A DNA stretch of 64,000 nt, taken from assembly GCA_938028705.1 (NCBI GenBank), contig CALIZI010000033.1:1-64000 (forward strand). The letters run 5' to 3'. Shown here piece by piece: positions 15,601 to 27,600 of the stretch. Source of the DNA: an uncultured Saprospiraceae bacterium. Lineage in GTDB: Bacteria > Bacteroidota > Bacteroidia > Chitinophagales > Saprospiraceae. The translations under genes were made by a program, and so were the position numbers. Each line of letters begins with the position of its first letter. The first letter of the stretch is position 1. The notes beneath the pieces were generated by a model. That model had not been told where the DNA came from. It saw only the letters and a program-made list of their open reading frames with translations, and ran no database searches.

Positions 15601-18600
15601 CATTAAATACAGCATGGAGTGCAGACAGCGACGGCGACGGCAATCCTGACCAAACCATAGCAGGACCTATCGCACCGAATGGCGGTACAATGATGATAAC
15701 GATTGTATTGACCGTCAATGACCCATTCGTAGGTACAGCAGATGATTTGGTGAATTATGCAGAAATCGGCGCAGCCGACAATGATACCGACCCAACCAAC
15801 GCACCACCAACGGATTACGATTCTACGCCGGATACCGACCCTGCCAATGATGCAGGTGGTACACCCGACGGACCGGACGATGACTTCGTGGACGGTGATG
15901 GTACAGGTACACCATTAGACGGTACAGATACCACAGATGAAGATGACCAAGACCCGGCTTATGTCAATATCTTTGACTTGGCTTTGGCTAAAACATTAAG
16001 CGCAGGTCAGTCACCTTATATCAATCCGGGCGATAATGTCAGCTTTGATATTACCGTAACGAATCAAGGTACAGTAGATGCTTATAATGTCTTGGTGAAT
16101 GATTACGTCCCTGCGGGAATGACCTACGATGCGGCACTCAATGCAGCATGGGGAGATACCGATACAGACGGCAATCCTGACCAAGTCATAGTTGGCGCAC
16201 TTGCTCCGGGCGGCACAATGACCTTAACAATTGTTCTGACGGTCAATGACCCATTCACAGGCACAGCAAGTGATTTAGTCAACTATGCTGAAATCAGCGA
16301 CGCCGACGACGATACCGACCCGAACAATCCTGCACCAACAGAAGCAGATTCTACACCGGATAATAATCCGACCAATGATGCAGGTGGTACACCTGACGGA
16401 CCGGATGATGACTTTATAGATGGTGACGGTACAGGTAGTCCACTCGACGGTACAGACACAACAGACGAAGATGACCAAGACCCTGCCTTTGTAAGTATAT
16501 TTGATTTGGCATTAACAAAAACGTTAAGCGCAACTCAATCTCCTTACATCGCACCGGGCGATAATGTCAGTTTCGATATTACGGTAATGAATCAAGGTAC
16601 AGTTGATGCGGTCAATATCTTGGTCAATGATTACGTGCCTGCGGGTTATACATTTGACCCTGCGCTCAATGCAGCATGGGCAGATGCAGATGCAGACGGC
16701 AATCCTGACCAGACCATAGCCGGACCAGTTGCACCGGGGGCTTCAATGCCTTTGACAATTGTCTTGACGGTCAATGACCCATTCACAGGTACAAGTGCTG
16801 ATTTGGTCAACTATGCTGAAATCAGCGATGCTGATGACGATGGCGACCCAAGTACGCCTGCACCAACAGATACAGATAGTACACCGGATAATGACCCTGC
16901 CAATGATGCAGGTGGTACACCCGACGGACCCGACGACGATTTCGTGGACGGTGACGGTTCAGGCACACCATTAGATGGTACGGATACTACTGACGAAGAT
17001 GACCAAGATCCGGCATTCGTCAATATCTTTGACTTAGCATTAACAAAAATGTTAAGCGCGGGACAGAACCCATACATTTCACCCGGCGATAATGTCAGCT
17101 TCGATATAGAAGTCACCAATCAAGGTACAGTTGATGCCTTCAATGTCTTGGTCAATGATTATGTCCCTACGGGAATGAGTTTTGACCCTGCACTCAATAC
17201 AGCATGGGCAGATGCAGATACAGACGGCAATCCTGACCAAGTGATAGCCGGCGCACTCGCTCCGGGCGGTACAATGACCTTAACAATTGTTCTTACGGTC
17301 AATGACCCATTCACAGGCACAGCAAGTGATTTAGTCAACTATGCTGAAATCAGCGATGCCGACGACGATACCGACCCAAGTAATATGCCACCAACAGAGG
17401 CAGATTCTACACCGGATAATGACCCTGCCAATGATGCAGGTGGTGAACCGGATAGTCCTTCTGATGATGTGGTAGATGGTGACGGTTCGGGCGCACCGGG
17501 CGATACTGACCCGATGACCGACGAAGACGACCAAGACCCCGCATTTGTGAGCATCTTTGATTTGGCATTGACCAAAACCCTCGGTGCCGGACAAAGTGAA
17601 TTTATCACACCGGGCGATGATGTCAGTTTCGATATTACTGTAATCAATCAAGGTACGGTAGATGCTTATAATGTATTGGTCAATGATTACATCCCTGCGG
17701 GTTACACTTACGATGCTGCACTGAATGCAGCATGGGGTGATGCGGATGCAGATGGGAATCCAGACCAAACGATAGCAGGACCAATTGCTCCGAATGGTAC
17801 CATGACCTTGAGTATTACCTTAACGGTCAATGACCCATTCACCGGAACAGGTGCAGACTTGGTCAACGTAGCTGAAATCAGCGATGCTGATGATGATACC
17901 GACCCGAATAATCCGCCACCAACGGAGGCAGATTCTACACCGGACAACACACCTGATAATGACGCAGGCGGTGAACCGGACAGTCCTTCGGATGATGTGG
18001 TAGATGGTGATGGTTCAGGCGCACCGGGCGATGAAGACCCTGCAACGGATGAGGATGATTCCGACCCTGCCTTTGTACATATCTTTGATTTGGCTTTGAC
18101 CAAAACATTGAGTGCAGGACAATCGCCTTACATTGGTGCAGGTGATGTCATCAGCTACGATATTACGGTTTATAATCAAGGTACAGCAGATGCCTACAAC
18201 ATTCTGGTGAATGATTACATACCTGCGGGACTCAACTTCGACTTGGCACTCAACCCGATGTGGGGCAATGCCGATGGCGATGCCAATCCTGACCAGGTGA
18301 TAGCCGGACCATTAGCTCCGGGTGCATCACAGGTATTGACGATTATGCTTGTAGTCGATGACCCATTCACAGGCACACAAGATGATTTGATTAACTTCGC
18401 TGAAATCAGCGATGCAGACGACGACAGCGACCCAAGTACACCGGGTCCTGACGATATAGATTCCACACCGAATAATGACCCGACGGATGATGCGGGTGGT
18501 ACACCACAAGGACCGGACGACGACTTCGTGGACGGTGATGGAACAGGTACACCATTAGACGAAACAGATACAACAGATGAAGATGACCATGATCCTGAAT

Positions 18601-21600
18601 TTGTGACCATCTTTGATTTGGCGTTTATTAAAACACCAAGTTTGGGACAAAGCGAGTATGTCGCTCCGGGTGACCAAGTCAGCTTCGACCTTAGTGTCAT
18701 CAATCAAGGTTTGACGAATGCTTACAATGTCTTGGTCAATGATTACGTACCGAATGGCTACACTTATGACCCTGCCCTCAATCCGGGCTGGGGAGATACG
18801 GATGCCGACGGCAATCCTGACCGCACCATTATCGGACCAATCATTCCGGGTGGTACAGTCACTTCAACGATTGTTCTCACAGTGAATGACCCATTCGACC
18901 CAAGCACAATGAGTTTGGTCAATTATGGTGAAATCAGTGAAGCGGATGATGACCTTGACCCAAGCAACGATCCACCGATAGACAGCGATTCGACACCGAA
19001 TAATGACCCAACGGATGATGCAGGTGGTACACCTGACGGTGCGGACGACGATTATGTTGACGGAGACGGTACAGGTTCACCATTGGATGGCACAGATGCC
19101 ACTGATGAGGACGACCAAGATCCGGCTTCCGTAGGTATCTTTGACTTGGCATTGACCAAAGCCTTGGGTGCCGGAGAAAGTGGTATCGTAGGTGCAGGCG
19201 ATAATGTCAGCTTCGACATTACAGTTTATAATCAAGGTACAGTGGATGCTTATGATGTACTGGTCAATGATTATGTACCTTCGGGTTACACCTTTGATAT
19301 TGCCTTAAATGCAGGTTGGGCGGATTCAGATTTGGATGGTAATCCAGACCAAATCATAGCCGGACCACTCGCACCGGGCGCATCACAGGTATTGACTATC
19401 GTACTTACAGTGAATAATCCATTCACAGGTACAGCAGCTGATTTAGTAAATTATGCAGAAATCAGTGCTGCGGATGATGACGGAGAAGTCAGCACCCCGG
19501 CACCGGATGATATTGACTCGACACCGGATAATGACCCAACGAATGATCCGGGTGGAACACCTGACGGACCGGATGACGGTGCAATAGACGGCGATGGTTC
19601 AGGTAGCCCATTAGACGGTACAGATACGACAGACGAAGACGACCAAGACCCTGCAACAGTGGACATCTTTGATATGGCACTCGCCAAAACATTGAGTCCC
19701 GGACAATCACAATTTGTGGTCGCAGGCGATACAGTCAGTTTCGATATTACCTTATACAATCAAGGTACAGTCGATGCTTATAATACCTTGGTGAATGATT
19801 ATGTACCTGCCGGTTATACTTACGACGCAGCACTCAACCCACAATGGGGAGACAGTGACTTAGACGGCAATCCTGACCGAATCATATTCGGACCATTAGT
19901 GCCGGGCGCAGATTTCTCATTCCAAATCATGTTAATTGTGAATGACCCATTCAATGGTACACCGGATGATTTGGTCAATGTAGCAGAGATTTCTGATAGT
20001 GATAATGACGGTAATCCGGCAACACCATCGCCATCGGATATTGACTCTACACCCGATAATGATGATAGCAATGATGCAGGTGGTACACCAAACGGACCGG
20101 ACGATGACTATGTGGATGGAGATGGTACAGGTACACCGGATGATGGTGTAGCTGACACAGACGAAGATGACTCCGACCCTGCCACAGTGGTAGTTGGTGG
20201 ATTTGACTTAGCATTAACCAAAACACTCAGTCCGGGTCAAACACCTTACGTGTCACCGGGAGATATGGTGAGTTTTGACATTACTGTAATCAATCAAGGT
20301 GCTATTGATGCCTATAATATTTTGGTCAATGATTACGTACCTGCGGGCTACACTTTCGATGCGGCAGCCAATGCAGCTTGGGGAGATAGCGATGCAGACG
20401 GCAATCCCGACCAGACCATAGCAGGCGTATTGATACCGGGTGATATGACGACTTTGACGATTGTATTAATGGTCAACGACCCATTCATCGGTACAGCAGC
20501 AGATTTGATAAACGTAGCAGAAATCAGCGCAGCTGATAATGATACCAATCCGAATAATACACCACCAACGGATGCAGACTCTACACCGAATAACGATCCT
20601 ACGGATGATGCAGGTGGAACAGTGGGCAGTCCGAATGATGACTTTACAGGTGGTGACGGAACAGGTACACCGGGAGATGAAGTACCGGTAACGGATGAAG
20701 ATGACGCTGACCCTGCCACCGTAAGCATCTTTGACTTGGCTTTGACTAAAGCATTAAGTACAGGTCAATCTCCTTACGTAGCAGCAGGTGATGATGTGAG
20801 TTTCGATATTGTTGTGACCAATCAAGGTGCATTAGATGCTTATAATGTATTGGTCAACGATTACGTACCGGCAGGTTATACCTTCAATGCTGCCCTCAAT
20901 GCAGCATGGAGTGATGCCGATGCAGATGGCAATCCTGACCAGACCATAGCAGGACCACTTGCACCGGGCGCAACGATGAGCTTAACAATCGTCTTGACGG
21001 TCAATGACCCATTCATGGGTACAGCAGCCGACTTGGTGAACGTAGCAGAAATCAGCGCAGCTGATGATGATACCGACCCAACGAATACGCCGCCAACGGA
21101 TGGTGACTCTACACCGAATAATGACCCGACGGATGACGCAGGTGGCGAACCAAACAGTCCATCTGATGATGTGACCGATGGAGACGGTACAGGCGCACCG
21201 GGCGATGAAGACCCGGCAACGGATGAAGATGACGCTGACCCTGCCACAGTAAGTATATTTGACTTAGCTTTAACTAAAGCATTAAGTACAGGACAATCTC
21301 CTTACGTGGGTGCAGGTGATGATGTTAGTTTTGACATCGTAGTGAGCAATCAAGGTTCAGTAGCTGCCTATAATGTCTTGGTCAATGATTACGTTCCTGC
21401 GGGATACACTTTTGATGCGGCATTAAACGCCGGCTGGAGTGCAGACAGCGATGGTGAAGGTAATCCTGACTGGATGATAGCCGGACCATTAGCACCGGGC
21501 GCAACAGCGACCTTGACGATAGTATTGACGGTCAACGACCCATTCACAGGTACGGCAATGGACTTGGTGAACGTAGCAGAAATCAGCGATGCTGATGATG

Positions 21601-24600
21601 ATACCGACCCAACGAATATGCCGCCAACGGATGCAGATTCTACACCGGATACCACACCGGGCAATGATGCAGGTGGAGAGGTAAACAGTCCTTCCGACGA
21701 TGTAACAGACGGAGACGGTTCGGGCGCACCGGGAGATGAAGACCCACTCACGGATGAAGATGACCAAGATCCGGCAGCGGTGAGTATCTTTGACTTAGCT
21801 TTAACCAAAGCATTAAGTGCAGGTCAATCACCCTATGTTGGCGCAGGCGATAATGTCAGTTATGATATTGTGGTGAGCAATCAAGGTACAGTCGATGCTT
21901 ATAATGTATTGGTCAATGATTATGTGCCTGCGGGTATGAGTTTCGATGCAGCATTAAATGCAGCATGGGCTGATGATGATGCAGACGGCAATCCAGACCA
22001 GACGATAGCAACACTCGCACCGGGCGCAACGATGACCTTAACAATAGTCTTGACGGTCAATGACCCATTCACAGGCGGTGCAGCCGACTTGGTGAACGTA
22101 GCGGAAATCAGTGAAGCTGATGACGATACCGACCCAACGAATACACCACCAACAGATGGTGACTCTACACCGAATAATGACCCAACGGATGATGCAGGCG
22201 GTGAGCCTGATACACCTTCCGATGGTGCAACAGATGGAGACGGTTCAGGTAATCCGGGAGATGAAGATCCTACAACGGATGAAGACGATTCCGATCCGGC
22301 AGCGGTATATATCTTTGACTTGGCTTTGACTAAGGCATTGAGTACAGGACAATCGCCATACATCGCACCGGGTGATGATGTTAGTTTTGATATCGTAGTG
22401 ACGAATCAAGGTACAGTCGGTGCATACAATATCTTGGTGAATGATTACGTACCGGCAGGTATGAGCTTTAATGCCGCATTAAATCCGGCATGGAGTACAG
22501 ACAGCGACGGTGAAGGTAATCCAGACCAAACCATAGCCGGACGATTTGCACCGGGCGCAACGACGACCTTGACCATCATCTTGACGGTCAATGACCCATT
22601 CACAGGCAGTGCAGCCGACTTGGTGAACGTAGCAGAAATCAGCGCAGCTGACGATGATACTGACCCAACCAATACGCCACCAAGCGATACGGATTCTACA
22701 CCGGATAACGATCCGACCAACGATCCGGGCGGTGAGCCTGACAGTCCTTCGGATGGTTCCACAGCCGGTGACGGTTCAGGTACGCCGGGCGATACCGACC
22801 CGACAACGGATGAAGATGACCAAGATCCGGCAGCGGTGTATATCTTTGACTTGGCATTGCAAACCACTTTGGCAGCAGGTCAACCTGAAATAGTAGCACC
22901 GGGAGATGATGTCACTTTCGACATTACAGTGACTAATCAAGGTACACAAGATGCTGAATCGATACAGGTTACGGATTACATTCCGGCAGGTTATATCTTT
23001 GACCCTGTCTTGAATCCGAATTGGACCGATACAGATGGTGACGGTAATCCTGACACAATGATCAACGGTACGCTGACACCGGGTTCCTCTACGGTAGTAC
23101 AAATCGTATTAACAGTAGATCCGAACTTCAGCGGCACAGCAGATGATTTGGTCAACGAAGCAGAAATCTTTGCGGCAGATGATGACAGCGACCCGAACAA
23201 TACACCGCCGACGGATGTAGATTCTGTACCGGATAATGACAACAGCAACGATGCGGGTGGTTTAGTCCACACGACTTCTGATGATGTGATTACAGGAGAT
23301 GGAACAGGTACACCGGATGATACGGTAGCAGCAACAGATGAAGATGATGCCGATCCGGCAGCAGTAGGTATCTTTGACTTGGCATTACAAACCACTTTGG
23401 CAGCAGGTCAGCCTGAAACGGTAGCACCTGGCGATGATGTCACTTTCGATATTACGGTGACCAATCAAGGTACACAGGATGCAGAGTCTGTACAGATTAC
23501 GGATTACATTCCTGCGGGTTATATCTTTGACCCTGCCTTGAATCCGAATTGGACCGATACGGATGGTGACGGCAATCCTGACCAGATACTTCCGGGTACT
23601 TTAGCTTCGGGTACTTCTACAACGGTACAAATTGTACTGACGGTAGATCCGAACTTCAGCGGCACGGCAGATGATTTGGTCAACGAAGCAGAAATCTCTG
23701 CGGCGGATAATGACAGCGACCCGAACAATACACCGCCAACGGATATAGATTCTGTACCGGATAATGACAACAGCAACGATGCGGGTGGTTTAGTCCACAC
23801 CACTTCGGATGATGTGATTACAGGTGATGGTACAGGTACACCGGATGATACCGTGGCAGCAACAGATGAAGATGATGCAGACCCGGCAGCAGTAGGTATC
23901 TTTGACTTGGCATTGACCAAGGCATTAAGCGCAGGTCAAACGCAGTCTGTAGAAGCAGGAGATGATGTCAGTTTCGACATTGTAGTGGTCAATCAGGGTA
24001 CAGTAGATGCTTACAACATATTGGTCAATGATTATGTAGCTCCGGGCTATACCTTCAATGCTGCGACGAATCCGGCATGGAGTGATGCAGACGCAGACGG
24101 TAATCCTGACCAGGTGATTGCAGGACCATTGGCTCCGGGCGCAACGATGACGCTGACAATAGTACTGACGGTCAATGATCCGTTTACAGGTGCGGCATCC
24201 GATTTGGTGAATGTAGCGGAAATCAGCGAAGCTGACGACAATACTGATCCAACTGATACACCACCGACAGATGCAGATTCTACACCGGATAACGATCCTA
24301 CAAACGATCCGGGTGGTACACCAAACGGACCGGATGATGATTATGTAGATGGTGACGGAACAGGAACACCTGATGATGGGGTAGCCGCTACTGATGAAGA
24401 TGATTCCGACCCTGCAACGGTAGTCGTTGGCGGATTTGACTTGGCATTAACTAAAACGCTAAGTGCCGGACAATCAGCTTCTGTACAACCGGGCGATGAT
24501 GTCAGCTTTGATATTACGGTGATTAATCAGGGCGCAATTGAGGCTTATAATATCTTGGTGAATGATTACGTACCTGCGGGTTATACTTTCAATACTGCAC

Positions 24601-27600
24601 TCAACGCAGCATGGGGAGATAGCGATGGTGACGGCAATCCTGACCAAATAATAGCGGGAGCCCTTACACCGGGATCGATGATTACCCTGCCGATAGTATT
24701 GACGGTCAACAGTCCGTTTACAGGCACATCAGCCGATTTGGTGAACGTAGCGGAAATCAGCGCAGCTGATGACGATACCAATCCGAATAATACACCACCA
24801 ACAGACGGTGACTCTACACCGAACAACGATCCTACGGACGATGCAGGTGGTACACCGGGCAGTCCGAATGATGACTTCATAGGTGGAGATGGTACAGGTA
24901 ATCCGGGTGACGAAACGGCGATCACGGATGAAGATGACTCCGACCCCGCCGCTGTAAGTATCTTTGACTTGGCATTGACCAAAGCATTAAGCACAGGTCA
25001 ATCACCATACATTGCACCGGGAGATGACGTTAGTTTTGACATCGTCGTCACCAATCAAGGTGGGATAGATGCCTATAATATCTTAGTCAACGATTACGTA
25101 CCTGCGGGCTACACCTTCGATATGGCACTCAATGCAGCTTGGAGTGATGCCGACGCAGACGGTAATCCGGACCAAACGATAGCCGGACCATTGGCACCGG
25201 GCGCAACGATGACGCTGACGATAGTATTGACGGTCAACGACCCATTCACAGGTACGGCAGCAGACTTGGTGAACGTAGCGGAAATCAGCGCAGCTGACGA
25301 TGATACCAATCCAAATAATACGCCACCAACGGATGGAGACAGTACACCGAATAACGATCCTACGGATGATGCAGGTGGCGAGCCGGGCAGTCCTTCGGAT
25401 GATGTTACAGACGGTGACGGTACAGGCGCACCGGGTGATGAAGATCCGGCAACGGATGAAGATGATCAGGATCCTGCGTTTGTAAATATCTTCGACTTGG
25501 CATTGACCAAAGCATTAAGCACAGGTCAATCACCATACATTGCACCGGGCGATGATGTCAGTTTCAATATCGTAGTAACGAATCAAGGTACAGTAGATGC
25601 CTATAATATATTGGTCAACGATTACGTACCTGCGGGTATGAGTTTTGACGCTACAATGAATCCGGGATGGAATGCCGACAGCGACGGTGAGGGTAATCCG
25701 GACTGGACAATAGCTGGACCAATAGCACCGGGTACAACGACGACCTTGACGATAGTATTGACGGTCAACGATCCATTCACAGGTACAGCAGCCGACTTGG
25801 TGAACGTAGCGGAAATCAGTGAAGCTGATGACAATACTGACCCAAGCGATACACCACCAACAGATGCAGATAGTGATCCAAACAACGATCCTACGGATGA
25901 TGCAGGTGGAGAGCCGAACAGTCCCTCGGATGACGCAACAGACGGTGACGGTACAGGTGCACCGGGCGATGAAGATCCGACAACGGATGAAGATGACTCC
26001 GATCCGGCAACAGTTGATATCTTTGACCTGGCATTGACCAAAGCGGTCAGCGCAGGACAGTCAACTTCAGTTGCACCAGGCGATGTAGTCAGCTACGATA
26101 TTACGGTAATCAATCAAGGTACAGTAGATGCTTACGACATTGAAGTGAACGATTATACACCAACAGGTATGATATTCTCACTTGCGATGAATGCAGGTTG
26201 GGGTGATGCAGATGCTAATGGTATTCCTGAATATACAATTCCGGGACCACTCGCACCGGGAGCTTCACAAGTGGTCAGTATTCAATTGACGGTTGCCAGC
26301 CCATTTGATCCGGCTACGATGAGTACGGTCAACTACGCAGAAATCGGCGCAGCCGACGACGACGGCAATCCGAATACACCGCCACCGACAGATGTAGATT
26401 CTACACCGGATGATAATCCGAATGATGACGCAGGTGGTGAACCAAACAGTCCGACGGATGATTCCACAGGAGGTGACGGTTCAGGTACACCGGGCGATAC
26501 TGACCCAACTGAGGATGAAGATGACCATGATCCCGCAGCGGTCAACGTAGCTACCTTTGACTTGGCATTGATGAAGTCATATAGTTCTTACTTGGATAAT
26601 GATGCCAGTCAAGCAATATCTCCGGGAGATGATATTCGTTATACCATTACCGTATTCAATCAAGGTACGATAGATGCAACAGATGTAGTTGTTACAGACC
26701 ACATTCCAGCAGGTATGATGTTTATACCGTTCTTCAATACTGATTTTAGCGGTACACCACCCGCAGTTACGGCAACCATACCGCTCATTGCAGCAAACAC
26801 TTCTGAAAGTGTGGAGATTACCTTACGTATTGATCCGGGCTTCAGCGGATTTGAAATTATCAATAATGCGGAAATCACCAGTGCGGATAATGAGTTCGGT
26901 TTGCCGGATGAAGATTCTACACCGGGTGATAATGGCAATACACCAAGTGAAACAAGTACAGATGATGACATTAATGATGACTGTGCTTGTGCAGATGGTA
27001 CCGTAGATAATCCGATTGATAATGATGATTATGACCCCGCTGTCATTGAGGTGCAACCTGTCTTACCGATAGAGCTGTCTTACTTCAAAGGTACTGAAGA
27101 AGATTGCGAAGTTATCCTATCTTGGGGTACTGCATCGGAAGTCAATGTCTCTCATTTTGAGATAGAGAAGAGTACAGATGGCATTACATTTAGTATGATA
27201 GATAGATTGGAGCCGCTGGGTGGAGAAGGTATTGCTACTGACTACACCTACATTGATACACAGATTAGCGCGATTAACTATTATCGTTTGAAAGTAGTGG
27301 ATTTGGATGGTTCAACGGAATATTCCGACATACTAACCATACAAGCCAACTGTGCATCGGGTGTATCTATTTCGGATATATTCCCGAATCCTGTAGTAAA
27401 TCAATTGGTGAGTGTACGCTTCAATAGTATATTCGACCACGAAGCAGCGAAAGTAGTGATTACAGATATGTTGGGTAGAAAAATGATGGAAATGCCGATT
27501 ACCGTATTTGACGGTAGCAACCTCATCACGATTGACCCAAGCCGCTTACCGGCAGCAACCTATGTACTCATTATTGAAGGCAACGATTGGCGTTCATCTG

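Noticed and set aside
9642-26545. Many antisense and shifted open frames of 60-160 codons across the giant gene
   Set aside because: They recur in step with the DUF11 repeats and arise from the biased Asp/Gly/Thr codons; their translations are Ser/Pro-rich without any family match.
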